A stretch of DNA of 64,000 bases from Kurthia huakuii LAM0618 (GCF_000505545.1 NZ_AYTB01000013.1:124001-188000); one strand, 5' to 3'; positions 17,042 through 25,734 are shown, counted from the stretch's first letter. A program made the numbers and translations. Notes: generated by a model from the letters alone, not told the origin.

Positions 17042-17929
17042 ATGACGCAGGAAACATCGTATACAATTGAGGAAGTCGCACAACTGTTAAAAGTTTCAAA
17101 GCTAACGATTTATGATTTAGTGAAAAAAGGCGAGCTTCCGGTCTTTAAAGTAGGGAGACAAATGCGCCTTGCTGCAAACGATTTAGACGCGTACATTGCG
17201 AAACATCGCATAAATAGTACGAATGAACAACAAACGATTATTATTAGCGGTCAAGATTTAGCGCTCGATCGGTTAGGCAAACATATCGAGCAGCGCCTTG
17301 GCTATAAAGTATTGCGCTCGCACGAAGGGAGTTTTAATGGCTTAATTACGATGTATCAAGGCAATAGCGATATTGCAAGTTTACATTTATATGATGGGGA
17401 TACTGCGGCATATAATTTGCCGTATATTCGCAAAGTTTTTGTCAGCCATCGTTATATTTTATTGCGCCTATTGACGCGAAAAGCGGGCTTTTATGTGGCG
17501 AAGGGCAATCCGTTAAATATTACGAGCATTGCAGATTTACAAGGAGATGTGCGACTTATGAATCGCGAAAAAGGCTCTGGTATTCGCACATTGCTTGACG
17601 AATTATTGCGTACGCATGGCATCTCATCAACGCATGTGACTGGCTATGAACGCGAAGAAAAAGATCATGTGAGCGTAGCCACAGCGGTTGCGAGTGGTGC
17701 GGTAGATGTTGGCGTTGGGATTGAAAAAACAGCGCGCTTAGTTGATGTGGATTTTGTGCCATTGATTGATGAACATTATGATATCGTGCTCTTGAAAAAT
17801 GCCGGCAATGAGGCGTTCATTGCGACCGTTCGTGCGATTTTAGAGGATCCCGTATATCGACAAGAAATTCGCGCGATGGGGGGCTATGATGTGGCGCAAA
17901 TGGGGACGGTTGTATTTGAAACAATTTAA
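17042..17929 (+). CDS. helix-turn-helix regulator with molybdate-binding-protein-like domain
   Basis: A 295-residue protein. Residues 1-60 form an excisionase-type winged helix (YTIEEVAQLLKVSKLTIYDLVKKGELPVFKVGRQMR). The remaining ~230 residues resemble a periplasmic-binding-protein fold (LALDRLGKHIEQRLGY, REKGSGIRTLLDELL, VATAVASGAVDVGVGIE). The same architecture occurs beside modA/modB in Bacillus (YvgK type). It probably senses molybdate or tungstate and controls the divergent modAB and possibly the cofactor genes (inference). The start has AAGGTGA seven bases upstream. Confidence 0.88.
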   Translation: MTQETSYTIEEVAQLLKVSKLTIYDLVKKGELPVFKVGRQMRLAANDLDAYIAKHRINSTNEQQTIIISGQDLALDRLGKHIEQRLGYKVLRSHEGSFNGLITMYQGNSDIASLHLYDGDTAAYNLPYIRKVFVSHRYILLRLLTRKAGFYVAKGNPLNITSIADLQGDVRLMNREKGSGIRTLLDELLRTHGISSTHVTGYEREEKDHVSVATAVASGAVDVGVGIEKTARLVDVDFVPLIDEHYDIVLLKNAGNEAFIATVRAILEDPVYRQEIRAMGGYDVAQMGTVVFETI

Positions 17930-17952
17930 AAAGAGAATTTTCTGAAAATGGC

Positions 17953-17998
17953 TTGACAATGATGATAAAAATGACTATCCTTACCATAATACTTGGTA
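17953..17998 (+). promoter_or_regulatory. promoter and small inverted repeat upstream of osmC
   Basis: TTGACA at 17953-17958 and TATCCT at 17976-17981 are separated by 17 bases, a sigma-A type promoter. An inverted repeat TACCA / TGGTA (17982-17986, 17994-17998) covers the expected transcription start and could be an operator. Confidence 0.5.
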
Positions 17999-18019
17999 TT
18001 AGAAAGAAGGAATGACATC

Positions 18020-18469
18020 ATGGCAAAAACAACGGTTAAAGCACAAGCTCATTTACAAGAAAATTATCGCGTGGAAGTGTCTGCACGTACGCATAAATTA
18101 ATTATCGATGAACCAGAATATTTCGGTGGTACCGATAAAGGGGCCAACCCGGTAGAAGTATTATTAGGTGCATATGGTGCTTGTCATTCGATTGTAGCGC
18201 GTACATATGCTAAACAATTTGATATTGATTTACAAGATTTTTGGGTAGAATTAGAAGGCGACTTTGATTCAGACGGCTTCTTAGGAAAATCAGATGTACG
18301 CCCAGGGTTCTCAGATATTCGTTATACATTCCATATTCAAACGACGGCTTCAGACGAACAAGTTCAAGCATTTATTGCTCATATTGAAGCGCATTGCCCA
18401 ATTGGCGACACATTAGCAAATTTAGTGAATGTGTCACTTGCTGGCTATGTTATCGAGCAAACCGTTTAA
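18020..18469 (+). CDS. OsmC/Ohr-family protein
   Basis: A 149-residue OsmC-family protein. These proteins reduce organic hydroperoxides with two cysteines or act in related thiol chemistry. The family core FGGTDKGANPVEVLLGAYGACHSIVAR carries the first Cys, and the second is in IEAHCPIGDTLANLV. The ATG at 18020 follows AGAAAGAAGGA. The gene stands alone after a good promoter. The exact substrate cannot be read from sequence. Confidence 0.92.
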   Translation: MAKTTVKAQAHLQENYRVEVSARTHKLIIDEPEYFGGTDKGANPVEVLLGAYGACHSIVARTYAKQFDIDLQDFWVELEGDFDSDGFLGKSDVRPGFSDIRYTFHIQTTASDEQVQAFIAHIEAHCPIGDTLANLVNVSLAGYVIEQTV

Positions 18470-18483
18470 AAAACGCTTCTTTT

Positions 18484-18679
18484 AGCTGAATTTAACGGAC
18501 GTTTTCTTAGGAGTCGTAACCACCTTTTTTCGATGAGCAATCGGAGAAAGGTGGTTTTATTTTGTTAAAATCCGCGTATTCTTGAACAGTTCGATGCTGG
18601 CGTTATTAGCGGGTGTGTCTTTACCGGGCATGTTCATGATAATGCCTTTTTCAGCTCCTTCATAACGATGGTATTTGCT
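18484..18679 (-). pseudogene. second, deleted IS3-family transposase relic
   Basis: Read on the minus strand, the segment encodes GAEKGIIMNMPGKDTPANNASIELF, clearly related to the OrfB remnant near 1270-1330. It then jumps directly to NTRILTK, a stop and NHLSPIAHRKK, so the part between the catalytic helix and YYNHTRIL has been deleted. The trailing bases match the 3' flank of the first relic but without the hairpin core. The AACCACCTTT / AAAGGTGGTT pair here is part of the relic, not an obvious terminator. Confidence 0.7.
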
Positions 18680-18703
18680 ACGTATCTTTCTTTTTTGCCC
18701 ATC

Positions 18704-18733
18704 AAAAAACACTTCCAAAATTAGAAGTGCCTT
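18704..18733 (-). terminator. intrinsic terminator of the papain-like gene
   Basis: On the minus strand CACTTC, a loop and GAAGTG are followed by six T, starting 13 bases after the stop codon of the gene at 18746. Confidence 0.65.
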
Positions 18734-18745
18734 TCGCTTTTTAGG

Positions 18746-19396
18746 TCAGTCCAGTTGATTTGAGACGTATAAAATATCGCCGCATGTAAACGACACATCG
18801 CACGTGAACGCCTCGATAGATTGCTCAAGCGCAAGCATCTCACGCGACGTTGGAATGATTACCGCCTCATCGTCCAAACAATCACTATTTTGGCGGCGCC
18901 AGCGTGGCCATGAAAAATGGCGTTCGTCTAGGCCGCCGTGAAAGGTTTCAAGTTCTGCTCGGGTCATTTGTTGCACCGAAGCATAGGCGCTATTTAGTAC
19001 ACGACCATCTGGCATGGCTGTCATCCAGTGTAGCGCTGCATTTCGCTGTCGCTCATACCATTTGCGCTTGCGAATGCCGGGTACGATGTAAAAACCGTCC
19101 TGCCTCGTCCATAATTGCGTTGCCGGGACAATATGCACCGTATACGTTGGCAAGTTGAGCGCTGTCGCAAGCTCACCTTGATAGTGATTTAAATAGTTTG
19201 CGAGTGCCGCACACGAGAAAAATTCACCGACTAGCGTTTCACCAGCATTTGCACGACCGACATAACTTGTGCGTCGTATTAGTTCGGCAACAGCTTCATC
19301 GACAGTTGTCGCTTCTAATGACAGTTCGTGCTCGACAAGTAAGCCATTTAATAACGCATAAATGCCGCACGTACTACCACGTTGTTCTAAAATCAT
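18746..19396 (-). CDS. predicted papain/C39-like cysteine peptidase-fold protein
   Basis: A 216-residue cytoplasmic protein without a signal peptide. The N-terminus ILEQRGSTCGIYALLNGLL has the Gln-x4-Cys layout of papain-like and C39-type peptidases. A candidate His appears in NAALHWMTAMPDGRVLNSAY, where H is followed by an acidic/Asn residue as in the C39 triad. No ABC transporter domain or secreted substrate gene is adjacent. It might be an amide hydrolase, a transglutaminase-like or an acyltransferase-like enzyme (BtrH type); activity is unproven. It stands alone between the IS3 relic and a divergent lipoprotein gene. Confidence 0.6.
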   Translation of the reverse strand: MILEQRGSTCGIYALLNGLLVEHELSLEATTVDEAVAELIRRTSYVGRANAGETLVGEFFSCAALANYLNHYQGELATALNLPTYTVHIVPATQLWTRQDGFYIVPGIRKRKWYERQRNAALHWMTAMPDGRVLNSAYASVQQMTRAELETFHGGLDERHFSWPRWRRQNSDCLDDEAVIIPTSREMLALEQSIEAFTCDVSFTCGDILYVSNQLD

Positions 19397-19482
19397 ATAA
19401 ACACGTCCATTCTCTGCAATCTATTATAGCAGGGTCTCGCTTTTCACGATATAATGGAAAAAATATGAAAAAGAGGTGCTTT

Positions 19483-19998
19483 ATGAAAAAAACAATGGCG
19501 CTACTGGCGATGACGGTATTTTTAGCAGCATGTGGTGATCAACAGGCAAACGAACCACAATCACAATCACAACCATCAACGACAACGACTTCTCCGACGA
19601 AAAAAGTTGAGCAAGGGGAGCGCGTGACACTATACAATGATTTTTCAACGACAGATGACAGTGTTTCAAAAGGACAAGAACTATCGTATGTGTACAAACG
19701 TGATGGCTCATTGACGCGCTTTTTGTTGACAAATTTAGGTTACAATCAATATGTAAAATCGTATAGCGTCTCAAAAGATGAAAAAACAGTTATGCTGGAC
19801 TTTAAGCAATCGGTCATGAAAACACAGCTTTTCCAAGGCTCGTCAGGTGCTAAACAAACGCGCGATGCCATCGGAAAAACATTTTTTGCGAATATGCCAA
19901 AATTAAAAACATTGCAATTCCGCCTCAATGGTCAACAGGAAGAATGGGATCATATGAATTTTACAGACTACAAACGTAGTGATTTCTCACTAGACTAA
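19483..19998 (+). CDS. lipoprotein, paralogue of the one at 35756
   Basis: A 171-residue predicted lipoprotein with signal and lipobox FLAAC at Cys18, a short Gln/Ser/Thr-rich linker, and a ~130-residue globular domain. That domain shares the run SVSKDEKTVMLDF and the pattern NMPKLKTLQFRLNGQ...DHMNF with the lipoprotein at 35756 (SKDEKKVILDL, NFPKLETIQFKVDGQ...DHFTE). The pattern resembles GerMN-type sporulation/germination domains, which is a guess from shape. The start is ATG 19483; the open frame upstream is antisense to the peptidase-like gene. Confidence 0.75.
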   Translation: MKKTMALLAMTVFLAACGDQQANEPQSQSQPSTTTTSPTKKVEQGERVTLYNDFSTTDDSVSKGQELSYVYKRDGSLTRFLLTNLGYNQYVKSYSVSKDEKTVMLDFKQSVMKTQLFQGSSGAKQTRDAIGKTFFANMPKLKTLQFRLNGQQEEWDHMNFTDYKRSDFSLD

Positions 19999-20093
19999 TT
20001 GTGACAATAGTATTAAAAATGTTGAAATTTTGTAAATTTTATCCTTATTATTGTGCGCTATAATGGAAAAAAGCGCAGATAGGGGATGGGAAT

Positions 20094-20735
20094 ATGGCAA
20101 TTGGCTACTTTTTTCTTGGTGATACGGGGCTTCATGTAGCACAGCACGTGACACATCAACTCGATAATATGCAGTTTGTGTCGCTTCATAAAACGACCTA
20201 TATAGAGGACGGGTATCGTAAATTATTGGCGTTAGATGAACGTAAAACAGCGGACAATCTAACGCAACCTTACGAACATCATTATCACAATATACCAGAC
20301 TATATCGAGTGTTTACGTGGCAAACTATTATTTTGTAGTGTGCCAGATACGCAATTTGGCTCATTTGATACGAGTCATTGTGAGGAGCGCATTGCAGCGT
20401 ATGCGGATTTATTAACGCGCATGATGGCGCCATATGAGCAAGTTGTTTTTGTGATGCGCCCAGGGCAAGCAAGTGGTGAGCTTTGCGTTGAATGTTGCGT
20501 GAATTTAGCACAGCAATTGCAAAAAGGCGTGCAATTAGTAACAACGCGTGGGCTTGCATTCGAACAAAAAATGAAAGATGCGGCTGATGTACATTTGCGT
20601 AAATTGAAGCGGCTGCGCGTACCGATTACCGTTGTAGAAGTGCCGATTCATCGCCCGCGTATTTTGGACACGTATGATGATTTATATCGCGCGATGGCCC
20701 GCAAAGTAGAAGATTTACAGTACGAAATGGCCTAG
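20094..20735 (+). CDS. conserved-looking protein of unknown function
   Basis: A 213-residue soluble protein that I do not recognise. It starts MAIGYFFLGDTGLHVAQHV after a GGGGATGGG site and ends with a basic, helical segment. Cysteines occur in ELCVECCVNL and DTSHCEER. A Rossmann-like alternation is suggested by KLLFCSVPDTQFG, EQVVFVMRPGQ and RVPITVVEVPIH, hinting at a nucleotide- or dinucleotide-binding fold, but there is no clear P-loop. It lies between two lipoprotein genes with no operon link. Confidence 0.6.
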   Translation: MAIGYFFLGDTGLHVAQHVTHQLDNMQFVSLHKTTYIEDGYRKLLALDERKTADNLTQPYEHHYHNIPDYIECLRGKLLFCSVPDTQFGSFDTSHCEERIAAYADLLTRMMAPYEQVVFVMRPGQASGELCVECCVNLAQQLQKGVQLVTTRGLAFEQKMKDAADVHLRKLKRLRVPITVVEVPIHRPRILDTYDDLYRAMARKVEDLQYEMA

Positions 20736-20819
20736 TGTGTCATGAAAATTTCATTTTAATCATTTGTTTAATTGGGTAGACAAGAAGTAGAGTCTAATTA
20801 GAAAGGATGCGATGAACGA

Positions 20820-21482
20820 ATGAAAAAATGGCAATTACTTAGCGCTATGGGGATGCTGACAGTGACATTGGCAGCTTGTGGTAATGATGATAATGCAGAT
20901 GATTCATCGAATAGTGGTGAGAATACGGCGGTAGAGTCACCCGATAAAACAGACAATTCCTCAACTAATTCCAATGTTGATAGCAATGATAATGACGACA
21001 ATAACGATGACAATTCCTCAACTGTGAGCGATAAACGTCCGGTCAGTGAGGTAGCGTTGGCGCTTGACGAGGCACTTATGACATTTGATGACACGTATAA
21101 AGGGGCTAAAATTTCATCAATTGAATTGGATGAAAGCAATCATAAATTTACGTATGACATCGATGGTTTCGATGACAAGAAAGAATATAACGTTGAAATC
21201 GACGACGATAATAAGGTCATTGAACAACAACAAGAAAATCGAGACAACGACGACGATTACAACGAGTTAATGCTCGACGACTATTTATCGGTTAATGAAG
21301 CGATTGATAAGGCGAGCGAAGCATCAGAAGTCGGTGATTTAGAGGCGACAAGCTGGTCATTAGAATATGATGATGACGATAAAACAGCCGTTTACAACGT
21401 GAAATTTGAAAATACAAAGCATGAAGTAGAAGTGACGCTCGATGCAACAACCGGCGCTCAGCTACAAGTTGAAAAAGATTAA
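20820..21482 (+). CDS. PepSY-domain lipoprotein
   Basis: A 220-residue lipoprotein: signal and lipobox TLAAC at Cys20, a long Asp/Asn/Ser-rich linker (about residues 21-70), then two PepSY-like repeats. The first runs ALDEALMTFDDTYKGAKISSIELDESNHKFTYDIDG; the second SVNEAIDKASEASEVGDLEATSWSLEYDDDDKTAVYNV, ending ATTGAQLQVEKD. PepSY domains are thought to bind or inhibit peptidases outside the cell. The strongly acidic composition is notable. Two terminators follow. Confidence 0.85.
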   Translation: MKKWQLLSAMGMLTVTLAACGNDDNADDSSNSGENTAVESPDKTDNSSTNSNVDSNDNDDNNDDNSSTVSDKRPVSEVALALDEALMTFDDTYKGAKISSIELDESNHKFTYDIDGFDDKKEYNVEIDDDNKVIEQQQENRDNDDDYNELMLDDYLSVNEAIDKASEASEVGDLEATSWSLEYDDDDKTAVYNVKFENTKHEVEVTLDATTGAQLQVEKD

Positions 21483-21488
21483 CGACAC

Positions 21489-21525
21489 GCACGTTTAGAG
21501 GGCCAACCTTTGAACGTGCTTTTTT
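21489..21525 (+). terminator. intrinsic terminator
   Basis: GCACGTT and AACGTGC arms followed by six T, just after the PepSY lipoprotein. Confidence 0.8.
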
Positions 21526-21530
21526 ACGAC

Positions 21531-21576
21531 AAAAAGCCAGCTCTTGGCGGTGAATTACCGGAAAAAGCTGGCTTTT
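21531..21576. terminator. bidirectional terminator
   Basis: AAAAGCCAGCT and AGCTGGCTTTT arms between the PepSY lipoprotein and the convergent padR-type gene; mainly serves the latter. Confidence 0.75.
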
Positions 21577-21584
21577 AGATCCAT

Positions 21585-22130
21585 TCAGTTATTTTCGTCG
21601 GCTTCTAATAACGAACGAATAAAATGTTGATACGTCGCAATATATAAGCCTGTCGATTCGCTAACGAAACGTTCAAAAACATCGACATATTGCAAGGTTG
21701 GTTCATCAATTTCAATGCGTTCATAAATCGCATTTAGCTCGTGCTGACGCTTTTTAATACGCGCCACTTTTTGTTCTAAAATATCAATAACGCGTGATTT
21801 ATCGACATATTGCATTGCATTAATACCTACGACCATATCCATTGGTGATTGCGCTTTATCAATCATTTTATAAATCATTTCAGGTAATGCTTCGCGCCCT
21901 TTTGGTGTAATTCCAAATATGTGTTTGTCCGGACGATTGGCTTCGTGAATAATTTCAACTTCTTCAATCATTTGTTTTTTCGCTAACGAATCAAAATGGT
22001 AATAGAGTTTGCTGTCAGTTAAGTTGCTCATTTCCGCAAAAGGAACAGGCTCTGATAACGCTTTTTTTACTTTATAAGGATAGCTATTTTCTTCCATTAG
22101 CTTCGTTAAAATATAAATTTGAAGAGACAT
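21585..22130 (-). CDS. PadR-family transcriptional regulator
   Basis: A 181-residue PadR-type winged-helix repressor. The DNA-binding half is residues 1-80 (LQIYILTKLMEENSYPYKVKKAL, LTDSKLYYHFDSLAKKQMIEE, GITPKGREALPEMI), followed by a helical dimerisation domain with KVARIKKRQHELNAIYERI. It follows an ABC-2 type permease gene on the same strand and so may control that gene and the nearby BmrA-like pump, as PadR regulators often do. The candidate operator is at 23424-23443. Confidence 0.9.
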   Translation of the reverse strand: MSLQIYILTKLMEENSYPYKVKKALSEPVPFAEMSNLTDSKLYYHFDSLAKKQMIEEVEIIHEANRPDKHIFGITPKGREALPEMIYKMIDKAQSPMDMVVGINAMQYVDKSRVIDILEQKVARIKKRQHELNAIYERIEIDEPTLQYVDVFERFVSESTGLYIATYQHFIRSLLEADENN

Positions 22131-22160
22131 TTTTTCAACTCCCTATTTGCCCAAATAGTA

Positions 22161-22200
22161 AAAGGAAGCTCCCACCCATTGCTAGATAGAAACTTCCTTT
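22161..22200 (-). terminator. intrinsic terminator or attenuator
   Basis: AAAGGAAG and CTTCCTTT arms with T residues on the minus-strand side, between the ABC-2 permease gene and padR. Confidence 0.6.
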
Positions 22201-22212
22201 ATCATATCAAAG

Positions 22213-23376
22213 TTACGCTGTAATTTCTTTAGAATCTGTACTATTTTTAAGTGGAACCTTTTTGTGTACAAATGTCACAATTAACATATTAATTAATACA
22301 GCACCTACACCGACCGCTGCAAGTCCGAATAAAAATGGTGTCGGGCTTGTTGAACCGAAGAATACGGCTAAGTAAGATTGTACTGAATAATACATCGGCG
22401 TAATATAACTAATCATTTCAAATGGCGCATACATCATATCGCGTGGCATTGTTGCACCATTCGCAATGGTTTGTACAAGCAACACAGGAATGTTTAAAAT
22501 CATACCGGCTTCACCTAATAAGAATGTAAACATCGCACAGAAGTTAAACGATACCATGTATAACAACACTTGTTGACCCGCTGCTATAAATAATGTATCT
22601 GTATTAATATCAGCGACTAAATAAGCAATAACAAGCGCTGCGATTGTGCTAAGTACAGCAATGATAAGTGCTGACAATTGTACATAACCGAAGAGACGCA
22701 TTTTTGATGCTTCACCGCGGAACTGTTTAAATGCTCCGACAAGTTGCATCGCCGCAATCATTGCACCAACGTAACATGCCATCGTTAAGAACATTGGCAG
22801 CATATTGTTGTGCATACCATCTGGTACATCATTGACGACAACGTAATTGCCGACATAACTTTCTTCAATTTGTTTTGAGATATCTTTTGCTTGATCTTCC
22901 GGCACGTTCATATTCATTAACACACCTTGAGCTGTTTGTTCAGAGAAGCTTTTACTTAATTGGTTATTCACTTCATTGACAACAGAACTCATACTTGAAG
23001 CAATCATTGTAGCAGAAGCTTCATTGACGGTGTAGTCGATTTGTGCCGATTTCCCTTTACTTGCATTTTCCGAAAAATCTTCCGGAATGTGGATGACTAA
23101 TGCATAGTCATTATCTTCTAATGCTGATAACGCTTCTTTATTTGTGACATCGGTATCAATGTCTTTAAACGGTAAGCTTTCAACTAACTGTTCTTCAATT
23201 TGTTTTGAAGCTTTCCCATTGTCATCATTTACAAAGGCAATTTTCAATTCATCCATTTGCCCTGGAATGGCGGTATAGCCAATTAAAAAGATACCAAGCA
23301 TGGCTACCGCATATAATACACTCATAAAGGCCGACGATTTTACACCGACCGAACTAAAAAACTTTTTAAAACTCAC
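22213..23376 (-). CDS. ABC-2 type / YhgE-Pip-like membrane protein
   Basis: A 387-residue membrane protein: one N-terminal transmembrane helix (about residues 17-36), a ~150-residue extracytoplasmic domain (KIAFVNDDNGKASKQIEEQL, DYALVIHIPEDFSENASKG), then five or six helices. This is the ABC-2 permease / YhgE-Pip layout used in drug export and in some toxin secretion. The start is GTG at 23376. It is probably transcribed before padR. No dedicated ATPase is adjacent except the complete BmrA-like pump upstream. Substrate unknown. Confidence 0.85.
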   Translation of the reverse strand: MSFKKFFSSVGVKSSAFMSVLYAVAMLGIFLIGYTAIPGQMDELKIAFVNDDNGKASKQIEEQLVESLPFKDIDTDVTNKEALSALEDNDYALVIHIPEDFSENASKGKSAQIDYTVNEASATMIASSMSSVVNEVNNQLSKSFSEQTAQGVLMNMNVPEDQAKDISKQIEESYVGNYVVVNDVPDGMHNNMLPMFLTMACYVGAMIAAMQLVGAFKQFRGEASKMRLFGYVQLSALIIAVLSTIAALVIAYLVADINTDTLFIAAGQQVLLYMVSFNFCAMFTFLLGEAGMILNIPVLLVQTIANGATMPRDMMYAPFEMISYITPMYYSVQSYLAVFFGSTSPTPFLFGLAAVGVGAVLINMLIVTFVHKKVPLKNSTDSKEITA

Positions 23377-23423
23377 GTAAAGTCATTCCTCCATCATTCA
23401 TGTTCTCTCATACTCTTTTTTGA

Positions 23424-23443
23424 AGTACTCTAATTTGAGTACT
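23424..23443. promoter_or_regulatory. inverted repeat AGTACTC-6-GAGTACT, candidate PadR operator
   Basis: Perfect 7-bp arms separated by six bases lie 48 bases upstream of the ABC-2 permease start, with a further ACTC copy just before. Position and symmetry fit an autoregulated PadR site. Confidence 0.5.
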
Positions 23444-23583
23444 CTTAGAATTCTATAGAAAATGAATTTGAAAGTAAAGAAAAAAGTTAGCGGAAAGAGA
23501 AAAAAATATGTTAAACGCTAGAAATATGGCGAAATAGTGAAAAAATGACTTGATTATTCGATGAAAGGGTTTACAAAAACGAT

Positions 23584-23614
23584 AAAAAAAGAAACCGCAT
23601 CATGCGCGGTTTCT
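23584..23614 (-). terminator. intrinsic terminator of bmrA
   Basis: AGAAACCGC and GCGGTTTCT arms followed by seven T on the minus strand, ten bases after the bmrA stop. Confidence 0.8.
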
Positions 23615-23623
23615 CAAACTTCA

Positions 23624-25357
23624 TTAATTTACCATCTGCTCATTTACATAGGAAGCATAGAGTGGATGTGTGACTAATAATTCGTGGTGTGAGCCGTGAC
23701 CTGTCACTTCACCATGCTCAATAAAGTAAATTTGATCGGCATCAACAATTGTTGACAGGCGGTGCGCAATCACAAGCGTTGTCCGACCTTCCATTAATTG
23801 ATCGAGCGCACGTTGCACTTTTTCCTCTGACTGCGAATCAAGACTCGCCGTTGCTTCATCTAACATTAAAATTTTCGGATTGCGTAAAAAGGCGCGTGCA
23901 ATCGCAATCCGTTGTTTTTGTCCACCAGATAATTTGACGCCGCGCTCGCCAATTTCTGTTTCCAATTGTTGCGGGAAGCTTTTGACAAATTGCTCTGCAT
24001 ATGCAAGCCCCAAGCCATGCCACAATTCATCATCGCTTAATGTACGCCCTAAACCATATTGTAAGTTATCGCGAATACTCCCTGCAAAAACCGCGCTATC
24101 TTGTGAAACATAACCAATTTGTACACGCCAATCGGTCATATCGAGTTGTTGAATGTTTTGACCATTCACAGAAATCGTACCACTTGTTGGTTCATAAAAA
24201 CGTTCTAATAATGCAAAAACAGTCGTTTTCCCACCGCCACTTGGCCCAGCAAAAGCGATGACCGAGTTTGGTTGCGCGTCAAACGAAATATTTTTTAGCA
24301 CCGGACGATCTTCATGATAATAAAATGACACATCGCGTGCTTGAATCGTGTGGCCAACGACATCGATTGTCGTGCCATCGCCGGCAGGTTCAAATGGCGT
24401 TGCTAAAATTTGTTCAATGCGTTCGGTAGCGCCCATCGCTTTTTGGATTTGCGCAAAGAACATCGCAAATGTGGCAGCCGGCATTAAAATATTAAATAAA
24501 TAAAGTAAGAAGGCGACAAGTGAGCCGGTTGTTAATGTACCAGCTTGTACACGCACCGCCCCGTAGCCAAGAATCCCAACAAGTAAGCCTAAAATAACCG
24601 TCATCATAATTGGCTGTAGCACCGCTTCGATTTTTGCATCTTTGACACCTAATGTGAAAATTTTCGCAATAAACGTGCGCCCATTCGTTTGTTCAAATGG
24701 TTCACCATTACTTGCTTTAATTAAACGAATTTCTGCTAGTTTTTCAGTTGCCTCAGCGTTAAAGTCAGCCGTAGATGCTTGTAGTTTTCGCCCGATTTTA
24801 GACATGATTTTACCAATTGGGAATAGTACAAGCGCAATAATTGGTACGGCAATTAACATAATCGACGCCATTTTCCAGTCCATAATAAATAAAATAATCA
24901 TCGAACCGACCAGTTGAATAAGTCCGGTAATAAAGCTTGGGAAATGCGACGTCACAAGTTCTTTAATAACGCCGGTATCATTAACAAGGCGCGAGCTACT
25001 TTCACCTGATTTGTGTTGGTCAAAATAGCTAACCGGCAATTTTAACAAATGGTCCCATAATTTTTCACGCAATGTTTTGACGGCACTTTCCCCGACATAG
25101 CGTAAGAGAAAGCCACCAATCGTCCCAAAGATAAGCTGAGCCGCAAATGCCAGCAGTAAAATGCCGAGCATCGTTAAATCAATTTTTGCGAGCTGACTCG
25201 TATCGACTAACGTTTTCATGAATTGCGGTACGAGTAAACTCGCAACACTAGTCACCAAACTTAACGCAATCCCTAATAGAAATAAGCCTTTTTTGGGATT
25301 GACGCTATTAATTAGCCGCAAAAAATCTTTCATTTTAAATGTCTGTTTTGTTTCCAT
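23624..25357 (-). CDS. bmrA: BmrA-like multidrug ABC exporter (half-transporter)
   Basis: A 577-residue homodimeric ABC exporter. Residues 1-310 hold six transmembrane helices with the family segments LPVSYFDQHKSGESSSRLVNDTG and FPSFITGLIQLVGSMIILFIMDWK. The ATPase has Walker A AGPSGGGKTT, the Q-loop in GYVSQDS, signature LSGGQKQR, Walker B ILMLDEATASLD and the switch His in IAHRLST. It closely matches B. subtilis BmrA as recalled. GGAGGG precedes the ATG. It exports hydrophobic drugs, possibly under the PadR regulator nearby. Confidence 0.92.
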   Translation of the reverse strand: METKQTFKMKDFLRLINSVNPKKGLFLLGIALSLVTSVASLLVPQFMKTLVDTSQLAKIDLTMLGILLLAFAAQLIFGTIGGFLLRYVGESAVKTLREKLWDHLLKLPVSYFDQHKSGESSSRLVNDTGVIKELVTSHFPSFITGLIQLVGSMIILFIMDWKMASIMLIAVPIIALVLFPIGKIMSKIGRKLQASTADFNAEATEKLAEIRLIKASNGEPFEQTNGRTFIAKIFTLGVKDAKIEAVLQPIMMTVILGLLVGILGYGAVRVQAGTLTTGSLVAFLLYLFNILMPAATFAMFFAQIQKAMGATERIEQILATPFEPAGDGTTIDVVGHTIQARDVSFYYHEDRPVLKNISFDAQPNSVIAFAGPSGGGKTTVFALLERFYEPTSGTISVNGQNIQQLDMTDWRVQIGYVSQDSAVFAGSIRDNLQYGLGRTLSDDELWHGLGLAYAEQFVKSFPQQLETEIGERGVKLSGGQKQRIAIARAFLRNPKILMLDEATASLDSQSEEKVQRALDQLMEGRTTLVIAHRLSTIVDADQIYFIEHGEVTGHGSHHELLVTHPLYASYVNEQMVN

Positions 25358-25734
25358 TATTGCCCTCCGTTATCTTTTTGCAAATTCCTGTTGTTTTATC
25401 ATTTTTTTCGCAGAAGACACCCTCCTCAATTGTTGCTAATTGCTTTTGCGTGAAGCGCTATTTTTCTCTATGATAACAATGGCGCTGCTCACTGAGAAAT
25501 GCTTGCTTTTTTTGAGTTCAACATGCTTCATAAGCAGTGTATGAAATGTGTATAGGGGTCGTTAAACTCGTATCATTTAAGACCTTCTTTCTATATAGAA
25601 AAGGTTCCGTGCCAACACGCTTAGATGACGTCTGCATTCGGGCATCTAATTCTTTGTCAAACATACCATATTTCACAATTAATTAGGGATTTCCTGTACA
25701 ATATGCTTCTTTTTCTTTCGCTTACCACAATTTT

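Noticed and set aside
18537-18563. AACCACCTTT / AAAGGTGGTT pair as a terminator for osmC
   Set aside because: The sequence matches the end of the IS3 relic reading frame on the minus strand and lies 60 bases beyond the osmC stop; termination there is possible but unsupported.
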